From Micromonospora echinofusca (GTDB lineage Bacteria; Actinomycetota; Actinomycetes; Mycobacteriales; Micromonosporaceae): a stretch of DNA of 64,000 nucleotides. The DNA is taken from assembly GCF_900091445.1 (NCBI RefSeq), contig NZ_LT607733.1, positions 2,806,501 to 2,870,500 of the forward strand, read 5' to 3'. Shown here in pieces: positions 50,175-59,616 of the stretch (the stretch's first letter is position 1; every line of letters starts with the position of its first letter). The position numbers and the translations under genes were made by a program. Below the pieces are notes generated by a model. It ran no database searches, was not told the origin of the DNA, and worked only from the letters and a program-made list of their open reading frames with translations.

Positions 50175-50699
50175 CTACAGCTCGTCGAAGGGGCGGGCGT
50201 AGGCGAACCCGCCCCGGATCGACGGCCGCCAGGCGCTCAGCGGGCGGGCCATGAAGTAGCGCGGCCCCCACGGCTGCGGCGGGGTGACGCCGAGGTCGAC
50301 CGCCGGGCGGAACCCGAAGCGCGGGTAGTAGTCGGGATGCCCGAGCAGCACCACCAACGCCTCCCCGAGCGCATCGGCCGCGCCGAGCACCGCGTGCATC
50401 AGCGCGGAGCCGACGCCGTGCCGCTGCCAGGCCGGCAGCACGCCGAGCGGGCCCAATCCCAGCGCTACCGGCTCGCCGGCGACCATGCCCCGGGTGCACA
50501 CGACGTGCCCGACCACCTGCCCGGCGTCGTCGGCCGCGACGAGGGAGAGGGCCGGCAGCCACCCGTCGTCGGCCCGTAGGGCGTCCACCAACCCCGCCTC
50601 GACAGGTACGGCGTCCGGCCTCCCGGGGTCGGCGAAGGCGGCCAGGTGCACCGCCCGGATCGCGTCGACGTCGGCGGGGATCTCACGTCTGATCAGCAC
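50175..50699 (-). CDS. GNAT family N-acetyltransferase
   Basis: 174 residues from GTG. GNAT features are clear: [32 protein letters not shown] (acetyl-CoA pyrophosphate loop) and [13 protein letters not shown]. The YYPRFGF motif is typical of the YhbS-type subgroup. Substrate unknown. It lies 48 bases upstream of the dinB LexA box, on the same strand. Confidence 0.9.
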   Translation of the reverse strand: MLIRREIPADVDAIRAVHLAAFADPGRPDAVPVEAGLVDALRADDGWLPALSLVAADDAGQVVGHVVCTRGMVAGEPVALGLGPLGVLPAWQRHGVGSALMHAVLGAADALGEALVVLLGHPDYYPRFGFRPAVDLGVTPPQPWGPRYFMARPLSAWRPSIRGGFAYARPFDEL

Positions 50700-50805
50700 C
50701 GCGCCACCATAGGCGGGGCGCGCCCTGCGGTGCGCGCGAATATGGCGCGCACCGGAGCATGTGGGAGCCCGCCGGGCCGCTCCACGGCCCGGCCCGGACG
50801 GCAGG

Positions 50806-52380
50806 TCAGGACATCGCGGTCGCCGAGGGCGGGGCGGTGCCGCCCTGCGGGGCCTCCGCCGTCATCAACCGCACGATCTCCGCCCGGTCGGCGGCGGACG
50901 GCAGGCCCCACTCGGGGCGGTAGCCGTACACCTCGTGCAGGGGGTGCGAGGCGGTCCGGCCGTCGAGGACCTCGATCGAGTCGGTGTCGATGAGGCCCGG
51001 GTGCTCGACGCCGCACGCCTCGGCGACCTTGACCAGGTCCCGGCGCAGCGTCCGGACGTAGTTGGCGGCGCGGACGGACTTCGAGCCGGGGTCAACGCCC
51101 CGGGCGAGCCACGGGTTCTGGGTGGCGACGCCGGTGGGGCAGGTGTCGGTGTGGCACTTCTGGGCCTGGATGCAGCCGATCGCCAGCATCGCCTCCCGGC
51201 CGACGTTCACCATGTCGCAGCCGAGCGCGAACGCGACCACCGCGTTGTCGGGCAGACCGAGCTTGCCGGCGCCGACGAAGACCACCTGCTCGTGCAGGTC
51301 GCGCTCGGCGAAGACCTTGTAGACCCGGGCGAAGCCCTGCTGGAACGGCAGCGACACGGAGTCCGTGAAGATCAGCGGCGCCGCGCCGGTGCCGCCCTCG
51401 CCGCCGTCGACGGTGACGAAGTCGACGCCACGGCCGGTGTCACGCATCAGGGTGGTCAGCTCCTCCCAGAAGCCGAGGTCACCCACCGCCGACTTGATGC
51501 CGACCGGCAGACCGGTCTCGGCGGCGAGCAGCTCCACCCAGTCGAGCAGGCTGTCGCAGTCGGAGAACTCGGCGTGCCGGGACGGGCTGACGCAGTCGCG
51601 CCCCTGCGGGATGCCCCGGGTCGCGGCGATCTCGGCGGAGACCTTGGCCGCCGGCAGCAGGCCGCCGAGGCTGGGCTTCGCACCCTGGCTGAGCTTGATC
51701 TCCAGCGCCCGCACCGGCGCGCCGGCGACCAGGTCCCTGAGCCGGTCGAGGCTGAACCGGCCGCGTTCGTCGCGGCAGCCGAAGTACGCGGTGCCGATCT
51801 GGAAGACCAGGTCACCGCCCTTGCGGTGGTACGGCGACAGCCCGCCCTCGCCGGTGTTCTGCAGGCAGCCGGCCAGGGCCGCGCCCCGGTTGAGCGCCTC
51901 CACGGCGTTGCCGGACAACGAGCCGAAGCTCATCCCGGAGATGTTCACCACCGACTCGGGCCGGAACGCGTGGGCACGGCCCCGGGCGGCGCCCAGCACC
52001 TTGGCGCACGGCAGCCGCGCGTCGTGCCCGGCGCCGGGCGTCGACGGCGGGACGGCCCGACCGAAGGTGCGGTGCTTGATGATCGGATATCCGGGCGTGA
52101 ACTCGATGTCGTTGTCGGTACCGAAGCCGAAGTAGTTGTTCTGCTGCTTCGCCGACGCGTACACCCAGCGGCGCTGGTCGCGGGTGAACGGCCGCTCCTC
52201 GTTGTTGCCCGCGACGATGTACTGGCGCAGCTCCGGCCCGATGGACTCCAGCAGGTACCGGGCCCGGCCGAGGACCGGGAAGGTGCGCAGCAACGCGTGG
52301 TCGCGCTGGATCAGGTCACGCGCGGCGAGGGCGGCGACGGCGGCGACGGCGGCGGGTACGGCTCGGCTTGCCCACTTCAT
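50806..52380 (-). CDS. FMN-binding glutamate-synthase-like protein
   Basis: 524 residues. I chose ATG 52380 because the GGAAAGAG purine tract is well placed for it; GTG 52389 is possible. An N-terminal hydrophobic helix is followed by a GltS central-type FMN barrel ([75 protein letters not shown]) and a cysteine cluster ([16 protein letters not shown]) that can hold an Fe-S centre. It lacks the glutaminase domain of true glutamate synthase. Members are membrane-associated oxidoreductases of unknown role. Confidence 0.88.
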   Translation of the reverse strand: MKWASRAVPAAVAAVAALAARDLIQRDHALLRTFPVLGRARYLLESIGPELRQYIVAGNNEERPFTRDQRRWVYASAKQQNNYFGFGTDNDIEFTPGYPIIKHRTFGRAVPPSTPGAGHDARLPCAKVLGAARGRAHAFRPESVVNISGMSFGSLSGNAVEALNRGAALAGCLQNTGEGGLSPYHRKGGDLVFQIGTAYFGCRDERGRFSLDRLRDLVAGAPVRALEIKLSQGAKPSLGGLLPAAKVSAEIAATRGIPQGRDCVSPSRHAEFSDCDSLLDWVELLAAETGLPVGIKSAVGDLGFWEELTTLMRDTGRGVDFVTVDGGEGGTGAAPLIFTDSVSLPFQQGFARVYKVFAERDLHEQVVFVGAGKLGLPDNAVVAFALGCDMVNVGREAMLAIGCIQAQKCHTDTCPTGVATQNPWLARGVDPGSKSVRAANYVRTLRRDLVKVAEACGVEHPGLIDTDSIEVLDGRTASHPLHEVYGYRPEWGLPSAADRAEIVRLMTAEAPQGGTAPPSATAMS

Positions 52381-52464
52381 GCCCGCCACTCTTTCCGCGA
52401 TCGCCCTCCGCCAAACGGACCGGCGGCCGCGCGGTCGGCGTCGACGACCCGGACGGCGCGCGGA

Positions 52465-53688
52465 TCAGGGCGACGTCGTCAGGCGGTGGACGACCAGCAT
52501 GGCGATGTCGTCGGTCGGCTGCTCGGCGGCCAGCGCGCCCATCACCGTGGCGCAGACCTGCTCGGCCGGCGCCGGCCGGACCACGTCGGCGAGCCGCCCG
52601 AGGCCGACGTCGATGACCTCGTGGCGGCGTTCGACGAGGCCGTCGGTGAAGCAGACGAACACCGCTCCCGGTGGGAACCGCACCTCCGTGTGCTGCCGGG
52701 CCGGCGGCCGGCGACCCGTGCCGAGCGGGGGGTCGGCGTGGACCGCGACGGGCTCGCCCGACCGCCCCGGTACGGCGAGGACGGGACGCAGGTGCCCGGC
52801 GGCGGAGAGCCGGATGCGGGTGCGGTCGGGGGAGATCATGGCGTACAGCGCCGTGGTCAGGTTGCCGGCCTCGAAGTGGCCGACCTTGCGGTCGAGGAGC
52901 GTCAACGCCTCCGCCGGGTCGTCGCAGACCAGCGCGTAGGCGCGCAGCGCGCTGCGGATGCGCCCCATCACCACGGCCGACTGAAGGCCGTGGCCCGACA
53001 CGTCGCCGATGACCAGGCCCAGCCAGCCCGACGGCAGGACGAACACGTCGTACCAGTCGCCGCCGATCCCGGCGACGTGCCCGGGCACGTAGCGGGCGGC
53101 CAGGTCGAGGCCCGGCACGCCGGGCAACTGGGTGGGCAGCAGGCTGCGTTGCAGGGCGAGGGCGGCGCTGTGGTCGAGGTTGTTCGACCGGGCGAGGCTG
53201 GCCAGGCTGGCCCGGTCGGCGACCAGCTCCAGCAGGCGTACGTCGTCGTCGGTGAAGTGGCGTTGGCGCAGCGTGCCGACGTGCAGGACCCCGATCAGCT
53301 CGCCCCGGGCGAACATCGGCACGCCGAGCAGCGACCGCAGCCCCATCGCCACCAGGACCGGGTTGACCACGCTGCCGGGAACGACGTCCTCGACGGTCAC
53401 CGGCCGTCGGGTCAGGGCGATGCGGCCGGCGAACCCGCGGCCCACGGAGACACGGAAGCCCTGCCGGACCTCCTCCTCCAGCCCCTTTGCCGCGGTGGCC
53501 ACGAGCTGCTGGGCGTGCGTGTCCAGCAGGAGGATGGCCGCCGTGTCGACGTCGAGCAGGTCCCGGACACGGTCGAGCAGTTCGTCGAAGAGGTCGGCGG
53601 CGTCGAGGCGGGACAGCGTCGCGTCGGTCACGGCCTCGATGCGGCGCAACCGTTCGTCGTCCCCGATGAGGCTCTGCTCGGCCACCAC
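52465..53688 (-). CDS. GAF-SpoIIE (PP2C) serine phosphatase
   Basis: 407 residues from GTG. An N-terminal GAF domain (about 20-170: FDELLDRVRDLLDVDTAAIL, GRGFAGRIALTRRPV, GVPMFARGELIGVLHVG) is joined to a SpoIIE-type PP2C phosphatase (about 180-405: GIGGDWYDVFVLPSG, GDVSGHGLQSAV, TDGLVERRHEVIDVGL, TDDIAMLVV) with the metal-binding Asp residues present. Such proteins dephosphorylate anti-anti-sigma factors in stress-response partner switches; no kinase or STAS protein is adjacent. Confidence 0.9.
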   Translation of the reverse strand: MVAEQSLIGDDERLRRIEAVTDATLSRLDAADLFDELLDRVRDLLDVDTAAILLLDTHAQQLVATAAKGLEEEVRQGFRVSVGRGFAGRIALTRRPVTVEDVVPGSVVNPVLVAMGLRSLLGVPMFARGELIGVLHVGTLRQRHFTDDDVRLLELVADRASLASLARSNNLDHSAALALQRSLLPTQLPGVPGLDLAARYVPGHVAGIGGDWYDVFVLPSGWLGLVIGDVSGHGLQSAVVMGRIRSALRAYALVCDDPAEALTLLDRKVGHFEAGNLTTALYAMISPDRTRIRLSAAGHLRPVLAVPGRSGEPVAVHADPPLGTGRRPPARQHTEVRFPPGAVFVCFTDGLVERRHEVIDVGLGRLADVVRPAPAEQVCATVMGALAAEQPTDDIAMLVVHRLTTSP

Positions 53689-53739
53689 AGGATCCTAGCC
53701 CCGTCGACCGCCCCCGCGACCGTGCGGTGCCGGCGCTGG

Positions 53740-54870
53740 TCAGTGGCGGAACGACCGGCGTACGACGCCGCCGACGAGCGCGCACCAGGTGTCGACGTCC
53801 AGCTTGCCGTGGGCCGGCAGGCCGTGGACGCGCTGGAGGTCCTTGACGGCCATCTTGGTCGGGTGGTCGTACTCGCCGGTGGGGGTGACCTCGATGTGGC
53901 CCCGGAAGTTCAGCAGGAACTGCACGGCGGTGACCGGCAGGCCGGTGGCGTCCCTGCCCAGCTCCGGCACCAGGGTCTCCCAGGTGGGCGCGGTGAGGGT
54001 GGCGTCGACGTCGACACCGATGCCGTTGCGGTACTGCCAGTCCTGCACGGCGGCGACGGTGGCGGCGTCGAAGACGCTGTTGACCGGTACGGCGTAGCCC
54101 CGGTGGGCGAGCAGGTACTGCACCACCCGCACGGAGGGGGAGCCGACGAAACGCCACAGGTCCGGCCAGCGGCGGGCCGGCACGTCGCCGAGGTCGGTGC
54201 CGAGTTCCTCGAAGACCCGGCGGCGCAGGGTGGGGAACTGCCGGTAGAAGGCGGCCCCGGGGCAGAGCGTGGTACGGAAGTCCCAGTGGCCGAAGATGTC
54301 GTGGGCGTGCAGTCCGTACCGCCGGCAGATGGTGGCGCAGAGCGCGACCAGCGAGTCCAGCAGGGCCTCCGGGGGCGTCTCGGTGACGTACGTGCCCTCG
54401 TTCTCGATGCCGATGGCGCGGCCGTTCTCGCCCGGGCAGTGCGCCGAGATCATCTGCCGGTCCCCGGCCCGCAGCCGCTCCAGGCTGCCCCGGCGCCCCT
54501 CCATGACGTAGCCGCCGCGGCTGATGGTGAAGTGCTGGCCGGTGTCGGACCAGCCGTTGCCGTCCATGTGCAGGTTCTGGCAGTCGCGGGCCAGCTTGAC
54601 CGCCTGCGCCTCGGAGTGGTCGGTGACGTTGGGGAAGGCCATGTGGTGCACGATGATCTTGTTGGTGGGGATGGCGCTGACCGACAGCGGGTCCGCCGGC
54701 GGGCGCGCGCCCCACTCGTCGCAGCTGTAGATCCAGTCCAGGTCGGAGCCGGGGTCCGCGTGGGCGGCGTCCGGCAGGGCGAGCTGGCTGCCGACGACCG
54801 CGACCGTGGCGGCGCCGAGGCCGGCGCGCAGCAGGGTCCGGCGGTCCAGTGCGGAATCCTCGACGTGCAT
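53740..54870 (-). CDS. Tat-exported peptidoglycan-recognition amidase with two PG-binding regions
   Basis: 376 residues, with GAGGAGAG upstream of ATG. A twin-arginine signal (LDRRTLLRAGLGAATVAVVG) is followed by a PGRP/amidase_2 domain (about 45-225): IIVHHMAFPN with a zinc His, IGIENEGTY, FGHWDFRTTLCPG with a second His and the Cys ligand position. Two C-terminal peptidoglycan-binding-like regions follow. It probably cleaves muramoyl-L-alanine bonds outside the membrane. Confidence 0.9.
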   Translation of the reverse strand: MHVEDSALDRRTLLRAGLGAATVAVVGSQLALPDAAHADPGSDLDWIYSCDEWGARPPADPLSVSAIPTNKIIVHHMAFPNVTDHSEAQAVKLARDCQNLHMDGNGWSDTGQHFTISRGGYVMEGRRGSLERLRAGDRQMISAHCPGENGRAIGIENEGTYVTETPPEALLDSLVALCATICRRYGLHAHDIFGHWDFRTTLCPGAAFYRQFPTLRRRVFEELGTDLGDVPARRWPDLWRFVGSPSVRVVQYLLAHRGYAVPVNSVFDAATVAAVQDWQYRNGIGVDVDATLTAPTWETLVPELGRDATGLPVTAVQFLLNFRGHIEVTPTGEYDHPTKMAVKDLQRVHGLPAHGKLDVDTWCALVGGVVRRSFRH

Positions 54871-55006
54871 GGCGTCTCTCCTCTGCGGCCGGAGGTGGGG
54901 GCGGGGGCGGCCCCGTGAAAAGGAACTCCAGGCTTCGCGTGTGCAGTGGAGGATATTGCCAAGACTCGGCGGTGCGCCAGCCTTCTGCGCCTGACAGGAT
55001 GCCGGG

Positions 55007-55744
55007 ATGCGGCAGGGAGCGGTCGGTCACGTCCGGCTGGTGGAGCGCCAGGGGCGCCGCCTGGTCGAGAAGCGGATGACGGAACCGTCCCGCCACGACG
55101 CCGAGGTGCTCGCCCTGCGGGCGCTCGCCCACACGGGCATGCCGGTTCCCGAACTCGTCGAGGTCAGGCCCGGCTCGATCCTCATGACGCTCATGCCGGG
55201 TGAACGACTGGACAGCGAAGACGCCGACGTGCGACTCGACGGGCTCCGTGCCTCGGCGACACTGCTCCGTCGGCTCCATGAGCTGCCGCCACCTGACGGG
55301 CTGCCGGCCGCGCCGGACGATGCGCTGATCATTCGCCGCTACCGCGACGCCGGAGGCCCCCCGCTTCCGCTCGCCATTCCACCGGCCGGTGCCACGGTGT
55401 TCTGTCACGGCGACTGGACCGACGGAAACCTCCTCGCCGCGAACGGCGACATCACGGCGGTCGTCGACTGGGAAGCGGCCCACCTCGGCGACCCGCTCAG
55501 AGAACTGTCACGTGCGGCCTGGGGCGCCGCGCGGAAGGACCCGCGGTCGTTCGACGTCCTCGTCGAAGGATATGGAGCTGACCCGGCCACGGTCCAAGCC
55601 TGGTTGCCGATCCACGCCGCCGAACTCTGGCTGTGGTTCGCCGAAGCCGGGCCGCCCGAGTACCTCGAAAAGCTCACCGCGGAACTGCGGAGCCTACCGA
55701 CGCGGACGGACGAGACGTATCGCGCTCTCGTCGACCGCCCCTGA
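55007..55744 (+). CDS. Aminoglycoside-phosphotransferase-like kinase
   Basis: 245 residues; no Shine-Dalgarno before ATG, possibly leaderless. APH/choline kinase motifs: FCHGDWTDGNLLAANGD (Brenner motif HxDxxxxN with Trp inserted) and VVDWEAAHLGDPLRELSR (metal Asp). The N-terminal lobe is short (VEKRMTEPSRHDAEVLALRAL with a likely nucleotide Lys), so the protein is compact. It could phosphorylate a small alcohol, sugar or antibiotic. Resistance cannot be claimed. Confidence 0.85.
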   Translation: MRQGAVGHVRLVERQGRRLVEKRMTEPSRHDAEVLALRALAHTGMPVPELVEVRPGSILMTLMPGERLDSEDADVRLDGLRASATLLRRLHELPPPDGLPAAPDDALIIRRYRDAGGPPLPLAIPPAGATVFCHGDWTDGNLLAANGDITAVVDWEAAHLGDPLRELSRAAWGAARKDPRSFDVLVEGYGADPATVQAWLPIHAAELWLWFAEAGPPEYLEKLTAELRSLPTRTDETYRALVDRP

Positions 55745-55755
55745 CCGGCTCGGCG

Positions 55756-56499
55756 CTAGAGCACCTGGGAGAGGAAGCGGCGCAGCCGGGGGTGCGCCGC
55801 CCGCTCGAAGATCGCGGCCGGCTCACCGGCCTCCAGCACCACGCCGCGATCCATGAACGCCACCGTGTCGGCGACCTCGCGGGCGAAGCCCATCTCGTGG
55901 GTCACCACCACCATCGTCATGCCACCGGCGGACAACTCGGCCATCAGCCCCAGCACACCCTTGACCAGCTCCGGGTCCAGGGCGGAGGTCGCCTCGTCGA
56001 AGAGCATCACCTGCGGGCGCAACGCCAGCGCGCGGGCGATCGCGACCCGCTGCTGCTGCCCGCCGGAGAGGTGCGCCGGGCGGGCGTCGGCCTTGGCCGC
56101 CAGCCCCACCAGCTCCAGGTGGTCGCGGGCGAGAGCCGCCGCCTCGTCCGCGTCGAGCTTGCGGATGCGGCGCAGCGCGAGGGTGACGTTGCGCAGCACG
56201 CTCATGTGCGGGAAGAGGTTGAACTGCTGGAAGACCATGCCCACCCGCTGCCGCAGGGCGTCCGGGTCGTCGCCGCGCACGCTGCGCCCGTCGAGCAGCA
56301 CGTCGCCGCGGTCGGGCTCGATGAGCCGGTTGATCGTACGCAGCAGGGTGGACTTGCCCGACCCGGACGGGCCGATCACGCAGGCCGTCGCTCCGCGCGC
56401 CACGTCCAGGTCGACGCCGCGCAGCACCCGGTTCGCCCCGAAGGCGAGGTGCACGTCGCGGACGCTCAGGCTCACCGAGGTCGTCGTGTCGATGCTCAT
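55756..56499 (-). CDS. Polar amino acid ABC transporter ATPase
   Basis: 247 residues; ATG overlaps the permease stop. Motifs: Walker A GPSGSGKST, VFQQFNLFPHMSVLRNV, signature LSGGQQQR, Walker B VMLFDEATSALDPEL, switch VTHEMGFAREVAD. The FNLFPHMS stretch and length are typical of GlnQ/TcyC/HisP-type polar amino acid importers. It is the last gene of the SAM-riboswitch operon. Confidence 0.95.
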   Translation of the reverse strand: MSIDTTTSVSLSVRDVHLAFGANRVLRGVDLDVARGATACVIGPSGSGKSTLLRTINRLIEPDRGDVLLDGRSVRGDDPDALRQRVGMVFQQFNLFPHMSVLRNVTLALRRIRKLDADEAAALARDHLELVGLAAKADARPAHLSGGQQQRVAIARALALRPQVMLFDEATSALDPELVKGVLGLMAELSAGGMTMVVVTHEMGFAREVADTVAFMDRGVVLEAGEPAAIFERAAHPRLRRFLSQVL

Positions 56500-57275
56500 C
56501 GCTGGTTCCCTCCCGCCGCGCCCGGCAGCGCCAGGTCGAGGTCGTCGTCGTCGGCGTCGCCGGAGGTGGCCTGCCGGCCGTGCCGCAGCCGCCGGTCGAT
56601 CCAGTTGACGGCGTGCGTCAGCGGGACCGTCAACGTCAGGTAGAACAGCCCGGCCAGCAGCAGCGCCGACTGGTTGCCGGTGTTGGCCGCGTAGTCCTGC
56701 CCGATGCGGAACAGCTCGCGCTGGCTGGCCAGCAGGCCGAGGAAGTAGACCAGGCTGGAGTCCTTGATCAGCGCGATGAGCTGGTTCACCCAGGCCGGCA
56801 GCACCCGCCGGATCCCCTGCGGGACGATCACCAGGCGCATCGCCTCGCCCCAGGACAGGCCCAGCGCCCGGGCGCCCTCCAACTGCGCGGCCTCCACCGA
56901 CTGGATGCCGGAGCGGAAGATCTCGCCGATGTAGGCCGCCGCGATCAGCGACAGGGCCAGGATGCCGAGGGGATACGGGTTGGGTCCCCACACCTGCATC
57001 CCCAGCGGCGCCAGGCCGACCCCGATGAGCAGGATCGTCGCCGCGGCCGGCAGGCCGCGGAACACGTCGGTGTAGACCCGCGCCGGCCACCGCAACCATC
57101 GCGTACGCGAGATGCCGGCGACGGCCAGCGCCATGCCGAGCACCGAGCCGAGCAGGGCGGCGGAGATCGCCAGGATCAGCGTGTTGGGCAGCCCCACCGT
57201 CAGCATCTCGGGCAGCGCCTCGCGCATGGAGTCCGCGTCGAAGAAGGTCTCCCACAGGGTGCTCAACGGATCCAT
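56496..57275 (-). CDS. Polar amino acid ABC transporter permease
   Basis: 259 residues; GGGAG 5 bases before ATG 57275. A HisM/GlnP-type permease with TVGLPNTLILAISAALLGSV near the start and the EAA loop EAAQLEGARALGLSWGEAMR. Five or six membrane helices. It probably forms a homodimer with the ATPase and lipoprotein encoded next to it. Confidence 0.94.
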   Translation of the reverse strand: MDPLSTLWETFFDADSMREALPEMLTVGLPNTLILAISAALLGSVLGMALAVAGISRTRWLRWPARVYTDVFRGLPAAATILLIGVGLAPLGMQVWGPNPYPLGILALSLIAAAYIGEIFRSGIQSVEAAQLEGARALGLSWGEAMRLVIVPQGIRRVLPAWVNQLIALIKDSSLVYFLGLLASQRELFRIGQDYAANTGNQSALLLAGLFYLTLTVPLTHAVNWIDRRLRHGRQATSGDADDDDLDLALPGAAGGNQR

Positions 57276-57315
57276 CGTCGCTCCCACCGCCCCGCTCGCT
57301 CGTCGTCGCTACGTC

Positions 57316-58182
57316 TCAGGAGGTGGCCGACGCCGAGACCGACGCCGACGGCACCGGGACCGTGCCGCTGCCCGGCGTGAAGTCGGCCGGGATCGGCCGG
57401 CCCGGGTAGTACTGGGCCTGCAGACGGCTCCACGTGCCGTCGGCGATCACCTCGTCGAGGCCCTTGTCCAGCGCCTCGCGCAGCTTGTCGTTGCCCTTGG
57501 CGACCGCGTACGCCGTCGGGGCCGGGCTGAGCAGCGTGGCCGCCACCGTGATCTTGCCGCCGCTGCCGGCGGCCGAGGAGTCGCCGATCTCGGCGGGGGC
57601 GATCCAGGCGTCGGCCGTACCGGCCTTGAGCTGGTTGATCGCGCCGTTGTAGTCGGGCACCCGGACCGGATCGAGCCCCTCGCCGGTGGCGTAGTCGTCC
57701 TGGACGGTGCCCTGCACGACCACCACCCGCTTGCCGGCGAGCTGGTCGAAGCCGGTGATCGACGAGCCAGCCGGCACGTCGAGTCCGAAGTGGCCGAAGT
57801 CGTAGCCGTTGCCGAAGTCGACGGTCTTCTTGCGCGCCTCGGTGATCGTGATCGAGGAGCTGCCGACGTCGAACTTGCGGTTGTTGACCTGCGAGAGCAG
57901 GGCGGAGAAGTCGGTGCCGACGAACTCCACCTTCAGGCCGACCTTCTGCGCGACCGCGACGAGCAGGTCGTTGTCGAAGCCGGTGAACCTGCCGTCCTTG
58001 AGGTAGACGTTCGGCGGGGCGTCGGTGAGCGTGCCGGCGCGCAGCACGCCCGGCTGGAGCAGGCCGTACGGGTTGTCGGCCGCGCCGGCCGCGTCGTCGC
58101 CGCAGCCGGTCAGGGTGGTGGCGGCGAGGACGGCGGCCACGCCGAGGGCGGCGGCCCGGGTGAGGGACGAGAGGATGCGCAC
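57316..58182 (-). CDS. Polar amino acid-binding lipoprotein, probably for a sulfur amino acid
   Basis: 288 residues from GTG 58182, with GGAGA upstream. A signal peptide ends in a clear lipobox LTGC. The mature part is a family-3 amino acid binder (FTGFDNDLLVAVAQKVGLKV; SITITEARKKTVDF; KAGTADAWIAPAEIG). Because the message begins with a SAM-IV riboswitch and a Cys-containing leader peptide, the ligand is inferred to be methionine, cystine or a related compound. The binding-pocket residues alone do not show this. Confidence 0.9.
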   Translation of the reverse strand: MRILSSLTRAAALGVAAVLAATTLTGCGDDAAGAADNPYGLLQPGVLRAGTLTDAPPNVYLKDGRFTGFDNDLLVAVAQKVGLKVEFVGTDFSALLSQVNNRKFDVGSSSITITEARKKTVDFGNGYDFGHFGLDVPAGSSITGFDQLAGKRVVVVQGTVQDDYATGEGLDPVRVPDYNGAINQLKAGTADAWIAPAEIGDSSAAGSGGKITVAATLLSPAPTAYAVAKGNDKLREALDKGLDEVIADGTWSRLQAQYYPGRPIPADFTPGSGTVPVPSASVSASATS

Positions 58183-58287
58183 AGGTGTCTCCGATGAGGT
58201 GTCTCCGGCGACGGGCACGGGCGTGCGTCGCCGACGGTGCGCCCGATGGGCGTACCGCTGGGATGGTTCCGGGAAGAGGGGGCGCGC

Positions 58288-58419
58288 CTAGCGCGCGTCG
58301 CCGGGGCGACAGGAGGTGGCGCAGACCCGCATCATGTCGATGTGGCGGCGCCGCGTCAGCGCCGGCGACGCCGGTGCCACGGCGGGAACCGCCGGTGGGG
58401 GGAAGGTGCGCAGGGACAT
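58288..58419 (-). CDS. 43-residue leader peptide of the cys/met type
   Basis: ATG with GAGGAGAG immediately upstream. The C-terminal part RRRHIDMMRVCATSC matches the short actinobacterial leader peptides (RRHxDxxRVxxxxC) found before sulfur-assimilation and transport genes, thought to act by ribosome stalling at Cys codons. It lies between the riboswitch and the transporter. Together the two devices would sense SAM and charged cysteinyl-tRNA. Confidence 0.78.
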   Translation of the reverse strand: MSLRTFPPPAVPAVAPASPALTRRRHIDMMRVCATSCRPGDAR

Positions 58420-58449
58420 GGCTCTCCTCGGTCGGTGTCGACCTGGGAA

Positions 58450-58563
58450 CCAGGCCGCGCTTGCACCGGAGCCGCTCCGATGCCTGGTCTTCACCCGGGG
58501 CACCCCTGCGCGGACGAGGGTTGCCGGCCAGCGAGCCGGGGCTTGACGCTGGCGCTCATGACC
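58450..58563 (-). ncRNA. SAM-IV riboswitch
   Basis: Read on the reverse strand, the RNA starts GGTCATGAGCG and contains AAGCCCCGGCTCGCTGG, CCGGCAACCCTC, GGGGTGCCCCGGGTGA and AGACCAGGC, ending GCAAGCGCGGCC. These conserved blocks, their order and the closing GGTC...GACC pairing fit the SAM-IV class known from Actinomycetales. It should switch off the downstream transporter when SAM is abundant. End positions are approximate. Confidence 0.88.
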
Positions 58564-58652
58564 TGCCGACGAGGCTAGCAGCCCGCCACGCCGGGCCGTC
58601 CAGCCGTTATGACCACCCTCACGCGCTCCCGCCGCCCCCGGGGTGGTCCCGG

Positions 58653-59345
58653 TCACTCCTCGATCGCCCCGCCGACGCGGCGCAGGTGCTGCCGGAAGGT
58701 GAGCCCGGGCTCGGCGGCGCGACGGGCCAGGTAGTCGGCGAAGGCGGTCTGCTCCCGCAGCGTCTCCCCGGCACGGATGCGCCGGGCCTGGAGCCGTTCG
58801 ACGGTGCCGATGCGCTCCGCCGCCGCGAACAGCTCCGCGGCCCGCGCGGCGGGCAGGAACAGCAGCCCGTCGTCGTCGGCGACGACGAGGTCGTCGGCGG
58901 TCACCAGGTGCGGCCCCACCCGGGCGCTGGTGAGCGTCTCCGCCTCCCGCGGGTCGAGCCGGGCCGGCCCTGCCGGCAGGCTGCCGTAGCTGAAGACCGG
59001 CAGGCCGATCTCCACCAGCTCCGGCGTGTCCCGGTGCAGGCCCCAGACGACGAGGCCGGCGATCCCGGCCGCGACGCCCTCCAGGACCGCCAGGTCACCG
59101 ACGCACGCCTCGTCGCTCCGGCCGCCGTTGTCGATGACGAGGACGTCACCGGGGGCGGCGGTGCCGTACGCCTCCAGGAACACGTCCACGCTGCCGTGAT
59201 GGCGCACCGGCAGCACCCGGCCCACGAGGCGGTGACCGGGCACGACCGCCCGGATCCCGGCCGGCGCCGCGCGCGGGGGCACGCCGAGGCGTACGCAGGC
59301 GTCGGCGATCAGCGGGGTGGACAGCTCGGCGAAGCGCTCCCGCAT
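58653..59345 (-). CDS. RraA-like / 4-hydroxy-4-methyl-2-oxoglutarate aldolase family protein
   Basis: 230 residues from ATG 59345, which has GGGAGG at a good distance; ATG 59384 upstream lacks a site. The family pattern is LSTPLIADACVRLG near the start, GDVLVIDNGGRSDEACVGDL with the metal-binding Asp region, and VADDDGLLFLP. Proteins of this family are class II HMG/CHA aldolases or RNase E regulators; with no RNase E partner evident, an aldolase-like role is more likely. Its substrate is unknown. Confidence 0.85.
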   Translation of the reverse strand: MRERFAELSTPLIADACVRLGVPPRAAPAGIRAVVPGHRLVGRVLPVRHHGSVDVFLEAYGTAAPGDVLVIDNGGRSDEACVGDLAVLEGVAAGIAGLVVWGLHRDTPELVEIGLPVFSYGSLPAGPARLDPREAETLTSARVGPHLVTADDLVVADDDGLLFLPAARAAELFAAAERIGTVERLQARRIRAGETLREQTAFADYLARRAAEPGLTFRQHLRRVGGAIEE

Positions 59346-59454
59346 GACGTCCTCCCGGCGGCGTGGTGGTTCGTGGGTCGTCATCGTAGGGAGCACGGGT
59401 GCCGACGCGGCGAGGTCCAATCCGGTGCCGCTGGCTCGGACCTAGACTGTCCAC

Positions 59455-59556
59455 GTGATCCCGATCGAGGCCGTCGCCGTCGCCTACGGCCGCTGGATCA
59501 CCCCCGACCTGCCGCTGTACGGCAACGACCACCAACGCTCCGACTTCGCTCCCTGA
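59455..59556 (+). CDS. 33-residue leaderless small ORF
   Basis: A GTG lies 8 bases after TAGACT (59442-59447), a good -10 element, so transcription would start at or next to the start codon. The product begins VIPIEAVAVAYGRWITPDL and ends at TGA 60 bases before the MFS gene. The composition is protein-like (balanced, with Trp, Tyr and His) but the family is not recognised. It may be a small protein or a leader for the MFS gene. Confidence 0.45.
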   Translation: MIPIEAVAVAYGRWITPDLPLYGNDHQRSDFAP

Positions 59557-59616
59557 CCGGCCCGGTGCCACGCCGCCCGCCGTTCACCTCCGCCACACCT
59601 TCGGGAGCGCTCCGCC

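Noticed and set aside
52316..55483. A 1,055-codon reverse frame over the phosphatase and amidase genes
   Set aside because: It is out of frame with both real genes and its translation is low-complexity Arg/Pro/Ala without motifs.
55007..55744. Calling the APH-like gene an antibiotic-resistance determinant of the cluster
   Set aside because: It is nearly 28 kb from the biosynthetic genes, among housekeeping genes, and the fold is shared by many metabolic kinases.
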